Positions 48,343 through 60,446 of a stretch of DNA of 64,000 nucleotides are shown here, piece by piece. This DNA is from Trematomus loennbergii (taxonomy: Eukaryota; Chordata; Actinopteri; Perciformes; Nototheniidae): positions 30,576,583 through 30,640,582 of the forward strand of contig JAAOOA010000060.1 in assembly GCA_012861695.1 (NCBI GenBank), given 5' to 3'. The position numbers and the translations under genes are program-made. A model generated the notes under the pieces. The model was not told the DNA's origin. It did not search any database and saw only the letters and a list, made by a program, of their open reading frames with translations. Every line of letters begins with the position of its first letter. The first letter of the stretch is position 1.

Positions 48343-49507
48343 ACGGTGGCCCGGAAGTGCAAGACACCACAGCATTTCAGAAAACACCACAGCATTTCAG
48401 AAAACACAACAGCATTTCAGAAAACACTACAGCATTTCACAAAACGCCACAGCATTTCACAAAACGCCACAGCATTTCACAAAACGCCACAGCATTTCAC
48501 AAAACGCCGCAGCATTTCAGAAAACACCACAGCATTTCACATTGGACGGAAAGGGTATTCCTTTAGGGAGAACACTTCTTGTTTGTGATTGGACAGAGCC
48601 AGCCATAGAAGCACTGCTGTGATTGGTTGTTTTTGCTGCCAGTCAAGAAATGACGCTTCGCGATTGGTCAGCACCCGACAGCGCAACATGTCCCAACACA
48701 TTCATCAGGCTAAACTAACCTGTAGCTGCTCTGTCCACACTCACAACAACGTCATACAGACATAAAAAGCAGCGACTGTATTCACCATGACATAGACAGT
48801 CTGTGGTTTGTACTTGTTTAACTTTTGTCCAGTTTCTGAACAGATATGAGGAGCTGTGAGCTCTGAGTGTGTGCTAACAGCTAACGGTTGATGTGTTGGG
48901 ACATGTTGCGCTGTCAGGTGCTGACCAATCACGAAGCGTCATTTCTTGACTGGCAGCAAAAACAACCAATCACAGCAGTGCTTCTATGGCTGGCTCTGTC
49001 CAATCACAAACAAGAAGTGTTCTCCCTAAAGGAATACCCTTTCCGTCCAATGTGAAATGCTGTGGTGTTTTCTGAAATGCTGTGGTGTTTTCTGAAATGC
49101 TGTGGCGTTTTGTGAAATGCTGTGGTGTTTTCTGAAATGCTGTGGCGTTTTGTGAAATGCTGTGGCGTTTTGTGAAATGCTGTGGCGTTTTGTGAAATGC
49201 TGTGGCGTTTTGTGAAATGCTGTGGCGTTTTGTGAAATGCTGCGGCGTTTTGTGAAATGCTGTGGCGTTTTCTGAAATGCTGTGGCGTTTTCTGAAATGC
49301 TGTGGCGTTTTGTGAAATGCTGTGGCGTTTGTGAAATGCTGTGGCGTTTGTGAAATGCTGCGGCGTGTTGTGAAATGCTGCGGCGTGTTGTGAAATGCTG
49401 CGGCGTTTTGTGAAATGCTGCGGCGTTTTGTGAAATGCTGTAGTGTTTTCTGAAATGCTGTGGTGTTTTCTGAAATGCTGTGGTGTCTTGCACTTCCGGG
49501 CCACCGT
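48343..49507. mobile_element. Fold-back transposon with 20-bp subterminal arrays
   Basis: The termini are ACGGTGGCCCGGAAGTGCAA and its complement. Next to each end is a tandem array of a 20-bp unit (CACCACAGCATTTCAGAAAA), about 9 copies on the left (48365-48538) and about 22 inverted copies on the right (49052-49490). Inside are unique inverted arms (48540-48703 and 48891-49050) around a 187-bp centre. Flanks TTGCTTTT and ATGCTTTA match the empty site TTGCTTTA in copy B (62381-62388), which indicates an 8-bp duplication. No transposase is encoded. The long open frames across the arrays are repeat artefacts. Confidence 0.85.
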
Positions 49508-49727
49508 ATGCTTTATATCTTGTTATTGTTCATTTGTAAATTCAACATGTATATTTTCTACTTTCTTGTTTATTTCTCGTCTTTTAATTTGTATTGTATA
49601 ATGCCATGTCTTTTTATGCTGCTGCAGCACAAACATTTCTCAAATTTCTTGTCTTCAAACCCCTCTGTCCAATTGACAAATTTAACAATAATTTATTTTA
49701 GTCGCGGTGGGACATTGTGAGCCAATA

Positions 49728-50432
49728 GCCGCGTTCACACCGCAGGACTTTTCCCTGTACTTTCCCTGTACTTTTCCCTGTACTTTTCCTGTACTTTTCC
49801 CATTAGTTCCGTTAGCACCCCTTATGTCGCGTTCACACCAAAAAGAGTACTGAGTGCCGGGAACTACTTTCCCCCATTTTTAGCGCCTGCTGAGAGGTGG
49901 TACTATCCTGGGGAGAAAAAAGGACCACATTTCTGATTGGCTGGGCGAATTGCAAACCACACCCCGTGAAACTCTGAACACTTTTTTGAAGCGGCCATTG
50001 TATTTGTTGGCAGTAGCATTATTAGCATTAGCATTAGCCCCGCTCACAAACGCAGAGAGAATAATTTATGGCAACACAAAAAAAACATGAGTTGGAGTGA
50101 TGAGAGGTGTCGGCGTTCTGACGATTTACTCGGAAGGCTTCAGTAGAAGCTGCTGGGAGTCCCAGCAGCTTCTACTGAAGCCAGTCCCCAACTCCGGGGA
50201 CTTCCGGCCGGGGACTTGGGTGGCAGTATACGCCGTGAAGTTGTTGGCGGCCTGCCAGTAAAGCCAAAGCAGAAGAAGACGAGGTGACGTCAGCGGCTCA
50301 TTTGCGTAATCTTCCCTCAGGGTAAAGTACTCCGGTGTGAACGCGATTGGTATATGCCCTGGGGTTATAAATGCCGGAGCGCTAAGCGCCGGCGCTAAGT
50401 ACGTCAAAGTACTTGGTGTGAACGCGGCTATT
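49728..50432. mobile_element. Non-autonomous element with GCGTTCACACC ends
   Basis: CAATAGCCGCGTTCACACC on the left and GGTGTGAACGCGGCTATTG on the right are exact inverted repeats. Related GTTCACACC/GGTGTGAACG pairs lie further in, at 49831 and 50334, suggesting nesting. A short frame beginning MSWSDERCRRSDD at about 50089 may be a trace of a Myb-like transposon protein. A perfect 23-bp-arm palindrome sits at 50136-50182. No clear target duplication. Confidence 0.6.
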
Positions 50433-51189
50433 GCCTGTCCAACCTCCACTCACCTGCTGCAATCAGCTGTGCACCCTCCCCGACTACACACCTGATTCCC
50501 ATCAAGCCATTTACAATGGCATATCAACAGAGGCTCCACAACCTGTCGGCGCCAGATCGTTGTAAAACCACAGTGGTAAAACTCCAAGGCTACTTAGCAG
50601 AGGTGGGAGTAAGTCCTACATGTGCAAGTCATGAGCAAGTCTCAAGTATTGACCTTTATCTGCACACTCTGTATACAGCAAATGTCTCATATTAGAAGTT
50701 TGAATTGTCTTAGTATTGTTGTGGGTGAGCAAAAGTGTTTCCTGATATTTGGATCACATCCTTTGCTTTAAGGCTACCACACATTGGAGACAATGTGGGC
50801 TCTAAAACAAAACACCTAGAAGATGTGGGGAAAATATCACTTGTATTATTGACTATATATTACAAAATTGAAATAACAATTCTTCAGTCTAGTTCATTTT
50901 AATCATGTAATGCAGTATTATTGTATCACTGTGTTAATATCCTGAGCGACCACATCGCTGACTTTGATTTGTTTAATAATTAAGATTCTGATGTCTTGCT
51001 TCGGGTATGATTTTAGGAACTTAACTGAGTAACAAATATTACTCCATAAACCAATGCACCTGTTCTCTACACGATCAGCGTGAACAGCCCTTAGAAGGAC
51101 AGGACAAATTGACACACAAAAAAAAAGCAAATTACATTTCCAGTTTCCGTTTCCAGAAAAACTGCAACTGCAAAAAAAGCCCACTGATT

Positions 51190-51531
51190 TGTGTTTCTTT
51201 TCCTTATTGTGTACATCATTTCATTTCATGTTTCTGTGTTGTTGTTTTTTGTTTTGTTTCTTTCCGTTAACTGTCAAGTGGGAACTAAATATTTTTTGTA
51301 GTAAGTTTTTGTTTTCTCTTATTATCCTACGATACTGTTATGTTTGGCTATGAATAAGAAATATGAAGGACAGACCATTTTTTTTAGATTGGGGAAGGTC
51401 ATATAAGATTATTTTCTTCGCCCTGCTCCTTTTGGTGGTGTGTTTACAGAGACATGTTTCATAAACAATTATACATTAAGTTGTGCATACCATGAACGGA
51501 ACAATAAATGAAATGAAATGAAATTGCCAAA
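51190..51531 (+). repeat. LINE 3' end with GAAAT tail
   Basis: AT-rich 3' UTR-like sequence with AGGACAGACCATTTTTTTTA and CTTCGCCCTGCTCCTTTTGG, ending AATAAATGAAATGAAATG. A 5'-truncated LINE terminus is the simplest reading. Confidence 0.5.
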
Positions 51532-52179
51532 ACCTTTCACACACAACATAAATAAATATATATAAATGCATTCATTTGTGCTTTTTTTCTTAGAGGTGAC
51601 CCTATAGCTTGAACTACTTATGTTGCCAAAACAGCAGTAGATGCGCTGTATGAAGGCAAATTACAATTGTATATTTAATATATATACAACGGATAAAGTG
51701 GGTTTTAGACCTTACATTTATTCAGTCACTAGTCAGTCAAGCATTTACAACCTGGGAACTTTAAAAGCCTAAAGCATCTGCTGCTTTTGTGAACAGAATC
51801 AAGGCTTCTGCTTCACTAATAAAGAAGAAAAGACACAAAATGTTCTACCTGTTCCACAAAGAAAGTTGAGGATGCGTCTCCTCTTCTAGTCTTCACAATC
51901 TGACCAGGAAAGAGAGGATGAAGCCTTTTATATTTTAAGGGAACAAAGGGAGTATCAAATCTGAGGAGATAAGGACAGTAAAAGCTGAGCATTGATTCAC
52001 ATTCAGGTTTAAGGTTCAAGTTTTATAGTATAATATATAGTATAATGGAAATGGAAATCCAAATGAACGCAAAAGACCTCTTGCTAAATATGCTGACTAA
52101 CTTCAATGAGAAAACTCTGTATACCTTTACAAGTCGAACACATTTTAGACTTGTTTTAATTGGCAATTCTAAATGAGGC

Positions 52180-52757
52180 TTTCTTTTAGTCAATTCTGTC
52201 TTTTTCCTTAATGTCATGGTTTGGTAACCTGACTTTAAAGAGCAGAAACTCTCTGAGTCAGATCGTAAAGTGGTCCAGCAGACTGATTGGTGAGCCACAG
52301 CTAAACCTGGAGACCCTGTACCTCAGGCAGTTACAGTATCCAGCTCCATATTAGACGATGACTCCCACCCTCTGGACTCAGAATTTAAGCTTTTTCCTTG
52401 GAGCCGGAGGTTAGTTGTCCCAAAGAGTAGAACGAAGCGGTATAAAAACAGTTTTATCCCAGCAGCTATTGCACAAATTAACACATTATAGGAGTGTCAC
52501 ACAGATGCCTTTTTGTTTATTTATTTAATTATGAATTTTGAATGTCCATGTTTGTACTAGTGTTTCCCTTCTTAAATGTTTTTGAAATATTTTGAGATTT
52601 GACGGAGCATGTACTTGTACTTTTTACTAGTCCTTTTATTAGAGATGTGTCTGTTGTTTGTGTTTGTTTTTAAGAGTGTGTCAGGATGGATCCCTTGTCT
52701 TTTTCTCTGCAAACAAATCTAGCTACGGGTACAAATAAAGAACCTGAACCTGAACTA
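52180..52757 (+). pseudogene. LINE ORF2 C-terminal fragment and 3' UTR
   Basis: The plus strand encodes LTLKSRNSLSQIVKW and GEPQLNLETLYLRQ. After a frameshift near 52345 it continues DDSHPLDSEFKLFPWSRR, RTKRYKNSFIPAAIAQIN and a stop at about 52493. These are the usual C-terminal motifs of fish CR1/L2/Rex-type reverse transcriptase proteins. The 3' UTR ends ACAAATAAAGAACCTGAACC. It is 5'-truncated and has a frame break, so it is inactive. Confidence 0.75.
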
Positions 52758-53177
52758 CGACACTTAATTAAGAGACAGAAAAATGGTCTTTTACAGAACA
52801 ATAGTTATGAATGTGAACCCGCTATTATCCTCCGTCTATATGCTGTATGACAAACAATAATGTCAACATGAGAGCACGGTAAATGAGCAGCAGTGAGTCT
52901 CACTCATGACCAATGAAAGACAAAACTATGAAAAAACTGGTTGTGTAACTCACATTTATAAGAACTTGAGGAAACTCTCACTGCTCGACCACCAATTCTA
53001 ACCTTTTCCATATCTCCTGATGTGTAAATTAAATTATTTTACAAAAGTCAGAACAGAAAGCTTAACAGGCAACAGTAACACAAGTGGGCGGGGCTTATGT
53101 AATAGACAAATATTATACTCACTTACTTAATTTAATAACATCATCGTGTGATTCTTATTTGCTAATGTTTATCTATA

Positions 53178-53290
53178 TTTAGTCAAAGTCAACTTTATTG
53201 TCAATCTTCCAGTTTGTGCGTACAGACAGAGAGATCGAAATATCGTTTCCCATAATCCTGAATATAAAAACAAATGTATATCAAAATATG
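53178..53290 (-). repeat. LINE 3' end
   Basis: AGTCAAAGTCAACTTTATTG, then CAGACAGAGAGATCGAAATA. Same family as 3998-4120. It abuts the left arm of the inverted repeat at 53332. Confidence 0.55.
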
Positions 53291-53331
53291 TATATACCTA
53301 TATATACACAATCAAAGACACATTTTTACTG

Positions 53332-53806
53332 AAGACCTAAATAAAAACACAACAATCAATATATACAAAAATAACAGTCACTTCAATATTTGAGAATGTA
53401 CATTAGTGCAAGATTGTCCATAGAATGTGCATTAGTGCAAGATGTACTACTTCTCACACATTTTAGCTAAGCTTGGGAACATTCCTTATTAAGAAGATGT
53501 GTTGCAATGTTGTTAGTTACACTCTACGTGCATTGCGCACCAACAGTATGACCTTTAACTCAGGTGAACTGAAAACTTCCTGATATGGCCTCCCTAACTT
53601 CAACAATTCTCCGTTCATTATCACCAAGCTCAACCCCTCCCTTTCTCCTCTCTCTGTGTTTAAATAACCCAAACTTTATTATTCGTCTTTCACTCTGCAG
53701 ACACTTTTTACACTGCTATGGACAATCTGCACTAATGTACATTCTCAAATATTGAAGTGACTGTTATTTTTGTATATATTGATTGTTGTGTTTTTATTTA
53801 GGTCTT
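53332..53806. repeat. Inverted repeat at duplication edge
   Basis: The left arm 53332-53422 and the right arm 53717-53806 are near-perfect reverse complements about 90 bp long, with about 294 bp between. The right arm ends some 15 bp before duplicated segment B begins. It could have promoted the rearrangement. Confidence 0.8.
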
Positions 53807-54166
53807 AATGTGTGCACATGTTGAATGGGAAAGTGAAAATGTAAAAAGATGTATCAAACTAAAATGTAATCCTCCTTAATGCGTCACAAATATTGTGTGA
53901 CCAATTGTTGTTTTGGAACAAAAATGTAATAAATATATTTTAAATGTCTGGAAAGTAAGACACAGCTCTTTTTATTAGAATGATGCACTTCTTCCATTTT
54001 ATACAAATATTATTATTATCAGCCTTTTTTCTTTTAGTCTCCATTTCAATTTTGACACAATGACATTCATTTTGACTTTAAAATGGATGACTACATGTGA
54101 TTTTAGTTTGAATTTAAAAGGTAAACAATAAGAATTTCTGAATAGTGAAGCCCCATACTTCCTTCC

Positions 54167-56299
54167 TCACTTTGGAGAGGGTTTGTAGCGGTTACACGTG
54201 TCTCCAGTCAGGTGAGGGTCGCAGGTCAGGGTGTACTGGAACTCGAAGCCGCCTTTTTTGGCCGGACAGGAGTGCCTGTGTGTCCCCTGGATCAGGGACA
54301 CCCCACATGATCCCAGATGGTCGTCAAAGTTTAAATCCTCGTCCCAGACCTCGACCCTCAAACTCGATTGTGTGTTCACCTTCGCAAAAAAAAGGAATGA
54401 ATATATCGGTTATTGAACTAACATTTAAAGGTCACTTATTGTCTTTTATACATAACCATGTGTCCCCTCTGTGTAAAGAGATTCTGAAAGTTTCAGGAAA
54501 AAAGATTCTCTCTCTTTTTGTTCTGATCCATTTATATAAAAACCTGTCTGAAAATGAGCTGATCAGAATTTGGCCACTTTATGATGTCATAACGATTTTT
54601 TGGCTTGTGTAACCATTAGCCAATCACCAACCAAGGTAACCCCCCCCCCCACCCCCCCTTATCACCTGAATCTCCTCCTAGAGCAATGCTTCTCAAAGTG
54701 TGATCCGCGGACCACTGGTAGTCCGTGAGCGCCCCCTAGTGGTCCGTGAGTATATTGGTAACATTTCACATTTGAAATAAATAAATACATTTAAGTTTTC
54801 TGCACTCTCGCGGGAATATCTCCGCAATGGAGCGAGCTTAAGTTTTGATTGCATGACATAGCCCAGCGCAACACCTTAGTCACACATGTTGCCACTTGTT
54901 TGTACCATTTTCAGGCGATTTGTAATCTGTTCTAGTTAGGTGGTCCGCGAATGTTTTTTTATTGGTTAAGAGGTCCTTGGTATGAAAAGGTTTGAGAAAC
55001 ACTGTCCGAGAGCAACATTGTATTCTTTTTAACCAAATATCTCTCAGAGGGGCGTGGGGAGTGGCTCCTTATTTTCATCTAAAGTAACAGACAGAGAATC
55101 AGCACTTTTGAAACAGGGCTGAAACAGAGGGGATTATGGGATGCTGCAATGATCTGCTTGGTATTTGGAGCCAAACACTTCAGAGACATGTTTTGTATAT
55201 ATCTGAGACCTATAATATATTGATGAAAAACAGTATAATAGGGGACCTTTAAGTTCCATTACCCAAAAAAGTGATGCTATTATTAAGGATTATGCTGGCT
55301 GCCCCTAGTTTATTGTGTGAACTAGAATAAACTAAAGCTAACTCAGGCAGAAAACACCCGATGTAATCACTCTGATTCACCCCCACAAATATAAAAAGAA
55401 AAGAAAAAGGAGCAATGCTACAGTGGGCCAATGTTGTTTACAGTAAACATACTCTGTTACAAGAATAATTAATAATTAACTTCTTGATTATAATTAGTGA
55501 TGCATTGTTATGTCCCAAGTTTAATGTTGCAACTAGTAAAGGATTAGCTAATTTCTTTATATGCTGCTGGGTAGTTCATCTATTATCAATAAGTTTAAAA
55601 GTTATAAATAATAGTAATTAGTTGTGTATGTATAAAACCGATCCAGACGTTGCAGATGCTAACAGCTACAACAACTCACTAACAGATCAAACCTTGGTGT
55701 TGGAGCCAAAATGCTTGTTTTGCCATTGCTTATTATTTCTATTATTATCTTAATCTCAGTTTACACCACGTTTTATTCTTATTGGTTATCACTTCCGGCA
55801 ATCGTCACATGAATGGGGTTTATTGGTATTTAGTCACCTGTGGGATGCCGGTTTCGTGTATAACGAAGAGGAGAGTTTTGAATTGCTCCGACACTTTCTG
55901 TTGACCGTGTGGTCCGGACTTGGATATTGTTTGTTGTGTCTTTATCAACCCTCCTATTGTCTTTGTTCCCCCCCCCCTTACTTTGGTGTTCACGGTCAAA
56001 TTTGACCGGCCCTGTTTTAACGGCTATTACATTAACATAAAAACCATTAATCATCACCAAATTTCATTTAACACCCTTTCAAACTGTACATATTGTATCA
56101 GACTATTGGTATACATGAAAAACTGCAGTAAATATACAAAGAATAGACACTGAACATGTATTGCGTGTGCCAGGTTTGATCCATGTGGGGGGATGGGCAC
56201 ATAAGAGCGGGAAATGTGTCAAATTGTTCTGTGTGTGTGTGAGTGCCAGGTGTGATTCACATGGGGGATTGGGCACATAAGGGGGGGAACACATCTAGA

Positions 56300-56351
<52 letters not shown>

Positions 56352-59300
56352 GTGTGTATGTGTGTGTGTGTGTGTGTGTGGGTGTTTGTGTGTGTGTTTT
56401 ATCTGATCCGGATGGTTACTAATTCCTTTTCTTTATGGCGGTCATTTTTGACCGGGAACACCATGGGTGTTACAAAGTTGACTAAATCATCCAAAATTCA
56501 ATGAAAGTGGTGATCAGCAATTGTATATGTTCAAATGTCTACTGTGAAGGATATCATAAAGCCTTAATGCAATCGAATGTAAACAAAAAAGTTATGATTG
56601 ATGAAAGTAGTAAATCGGTCAGATTTGACCCGAAGACAACAGGAGGGTTAAACACCATGAACTTTAACTACAGTACGGACTCTCGTATCGAACACGTCAC
56701 AACGAAGAGCAAGTTTTAGCCTCTCACCTTGGTATTGTACAAACTCTTCAATAAACATCAAACTAAACTGCATCCAACGACTGGATAATCACCTGTTTTT
56801 GTCTGTGTAAAGATCCCTCTCACCTCTCACCTGTGTAACAATGCCAACCGGAATATAGGACATTGGAACACCTGACATTTATATTTGGTATTAATAACCA
56901 AAATCTGCAAGTAGCTATAGGAACATCTGCTGTAAAATAATCGCCAAAATGTAATGGAAGAAGTATTTGTGTATTTGTACAGTACTTAGGAGATGAAACA
57001 TAGAGAGTTCTTTCACCGCTGGTAATGAGCAGATTTACCGACCTTGCCCAGGTTATAATAAGAGTTCCACCAGGGGTCGTTTGACCGGATCATGTGAGTC
57101 CTGTAGTGGAAATGTTCGTAGATCATATTAGCATAGCTGTGAGAAAACAAATGAAAAAGCACCAGGGGAATTAACATCACTGTTCATAGGAATATACAGC
57201 AACATAGCGAAATAACATACATCCTCTTAAACAAAACTGAATACAAATTGAGAAAATGTGTCTAAAGATCCAAGGAATGCATCTCAAAGAATATAGAAAA
57301 CTTAATTACAAACCCACTTTTATTGTTTATTTTTGGTTATAAAGTTCAAATAGCTAATTGAAGATTCAAGTAAAGGTCGCCCTACATTGAGATTGATCCT
57401 CTTACGTCTTTTCAGTTGCCTCTTTTTTGTATCCTGATTACAAAATCCCATTATCAGAGGTGGGAAGTAGTGGAGTACAAATACTTTGTTACTATACTTA
57501 AGTACATTTATCTGGTATCAGTACTTTACTCCGACACTTATTTTTCTCACAACTTTTTGCTTTTACTTCTTACATTTTTAACACAAATACCTGTACTTTC
57601 TACTTTCTACTTCTATTGTTATTCATTGCGTGCCTATTGATTTTTAACACGATCCGTGTATCCATTCTTGGTCTTCTCTAAAGAAGAGGGACCTGCTTAT
57701 AATGGGCAGAGATGGCAAAAGTACACACATCCTTTACTCAAGTAGAAGTACAGATACTCGTGTTTAAAAATACTCTGGTAAAAGTATAAGTACTGACTTA
57801 ACTTCTTTACTCAAGTAAAAGTAAAGAAGTATGGGCTTTGAAATGTACTTCAGTAAAAAGTACCCATAACTACCAGCTGTTTTAAAGAGTACCTGACCTC
57901 CCTTTATATTAATAGAACAATAATGTCATTGTTAGCTAATGAATGTTTCCATGCTGAACAACGGCAACATGACAACGTTTTCATTGGTCCCTCTTCTTTA
58001 GAGAAGACCAGGAAATGATGGATACACGGATCGTGTTCAAATCAATAGGCACGCAATGACTCTGAATAATAATGATCACGCCACCAAACACACATTCAAA
58101 CTAAAGTAACCAGCCTGTTTGGAAAATGTAAGAAGTAGAAAGTACAGGTATTTGTGTTCAAAATGTAAGAAGTAAAAAGTACAGGTATTTGTGTTAAACA
58201 TGTAAGAAGTAGAAAGTACAGGTATTTGTGTTCAAAATGTAAGAAGTAGAAAGTACAGGTATTTGTGTTCAAAATGTAAGAAGTAGAAAGTACAGGTATT
58301 TGTGTTCAAAATGTAAGAAGTAAAAGTACAGGTATTTGTGTTAAACATGTAAGAAGTAAAAAGTACAGGTATTTGTGTTAAACATGTAAGAAGTCAAAGT
58401 AAAAAGTCGTAAGAAAAATAAGTAGTGGAGTAAGTACTGATACCAGAAAAATGTACCTAAGTATAGTAAAGAAGTATTTGTACTCCACTACTTCCCACCT
58501 CTGATTATAAGCCCAGCTGTTTGATAAACCAACTCCAGGTCTTGATGCCCCTCCTCACCTCTCCGTCCTGCCCATCAGATCCCCTTTCAGGTTCCAGCCT
58601 CGGATGATGGTCACCTCCAGCTTTCCCCTCGAGGCCTTTTGAGGACAGCAGTTGGGGGCCAGGTTAGGAGTGCCCCCCCCACAGTTGGTTACTATGGAGG
58701 ACTTATTCACAGCATTGTCCTCTAAATACTGCTCTATGGCGGCCTTCATCCCCGCCCTCTGGGTCTTCAGGGGCATCAGCTCGTACATCGGCCTCAGGGA
58801 GTACGAGACCACGTCCGGGTGCTCCTTGAGGGAGTTCAGCCAGTTCACGTAGCCCTTGGAGTCGTTACGGGAGAGAGAAAACTCCCCCAACCAACCGGAG
58901 CCTCCCATCACCTCTGTGTAGTGTTGGTGGAGGCCGGAGCTGAATGAGGTGGAGACGTCCTTGTTCTCGAGCACGTTGCTGCACAATTTATGGCTGGCTG
59001 ATAAACTGACCATCCCCAGACCCACAGAGACTCCTACTGAGAGGCAGGAGTGGACCTGAAGGACAGGAGGGGCACAAAGATGGGATTTATAGTGGGCGAA
59101 GGGATTTAGCTAAGCACATTTACGTAACTACTGTAGTTAAGATCATTTTTTTTAACTTCTTCTACTTGAATACTTCAATTTTATGCTCCTTTTTTCTTCC
59201 ACTTCGCTATATTTTGGAGGCGAATAATTTTCTTCTGCTCCACTAATTTACTTGACAACTCAATTGCTAGCTATTTTGTCTTTGAGTTATACATATACAA

Positions 59301-60389
59301 CAAATTAAACATAATAATGGATTATTAGAAGTTAAACTACTTAACACATATTGATGTATTGAGCATATACAATCATGACCACTTTTACCAACTGCACCAT
59401 TAAAGTATATAATGCATCACTGGTTATAAATCACTAATATGAAGTATATAATATGTACTTTAAGTATATTACATTACATGTTACTTGTTAGACGCTTTTA
59501 TCCAAAGCGTACATACTCAATACTCAATACTGTGGGCAATCCCCACAGGAGCAATTTGGGGTGAAGTGTCTCAGGGACACAACGACATGCTGACTGCAGT
59601 GGGGTTTGAACCTGTGCTCCCCTGATCCAAACACCGACGCACTAGTCCACTGCGCCACAGCCTCCCTTTTATTTTGATGCTATTACTTTTGTACTTTCAC
59701 CTAAGTATGATTATGAATAGAATATTTTACCTAAATGAATATTGCTGCATATTGCTTTCACCACTGTTTAGAGTTAATTGTCAATGGACTGCATTTACCA
59801 AGATTGTTGCCTTTTTAGTGGGACTCTTGAATGTTAATGGTATTGCATATCTACGGCGGCCGACAGGTGCAAAACCTGCTAAAGTGCTATGACGGCCCAA
59901 AACACTTCCATTAGGACACACACGGCAGATTCAAAGAAAAAACCCACAAATGTGCCAAAATACAAAACACATGCAAATGAAGAAACATCTCTATTGTTTG
60001 CACCTGTTGGCCACCATACTTTGCCTCACACTGACACACATTCATACTCCAATAGTGGCAGTGATTTGTTTCTGTGCAGACTGTAAAGACATGTGGGTTT
60101 TTTGTACCTCATTTGAGGTGAGTCCGTTCAGAGTGGACAAACAGGTCCGTGAAGCTGTGACTCGCCTGAGACGCCCCCCGAGGTAAACCTGAATGTAGCA
60201 CAATGTTGTGGAGACAAAAAACATGGTTTTATAAAATGTTCCCTTTATTATTTACGCACAAAACAGAAAAATAACGACACCAAGTCAAATTCCTCGTACG
60301 TGTAAACCTACCTGGTAATAAAGCTACCTGGTTTCTGATTCTGATTGAAATGTGTGTGTGTGTGTGTGCGTGTGCGTGTGCGTGTGCGC

Positions 60390-60446
<57 letters not shown>

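Larger units (their letters stand above)
44433..49705. repeat. Segmental duplication, copy A
   Basis: Homologous in the same orientation to 53822-63795. Shared landmarks are the perforin last exon, an identical TTAA MITE insertion, a GT repeat, the C2 exon, the signal-peptide exon and the upstream LINE tail. Copy A alone has the SINE/LINE piece at 44580-44948, a LINE end at 45714-45877 and the fold-back element at 48343-49507. It lacks the MACPF exons present in copy B. Confidence 0.9.
49506..53821. other. Between the duplicates, repeat-rich
   Basis: Holds an inverted-repeat element (about 49728-50432), LINE 3' ends (about 51190-51531 and 52180-52757), a LINE end at 53178-53290 and an inverted repeat at 53332-53806. 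No host gene was recognised. Confidence 0.5.

Noticed and set aside
48198..49504. Open frames of up to 166 codons with TPQHF/HSISQNATAF repeats
   Set aside because: They arise because the 20-bp unit of the fold-back element gives open frames as a 60-bp triple; the element is non-coding and inverted.
50126..50449. 107-codon minus frame
   Set aside because: It lies inside the 49728-50432 inverted-repeat element and includes its palindrome and terminus; no domain is seen.
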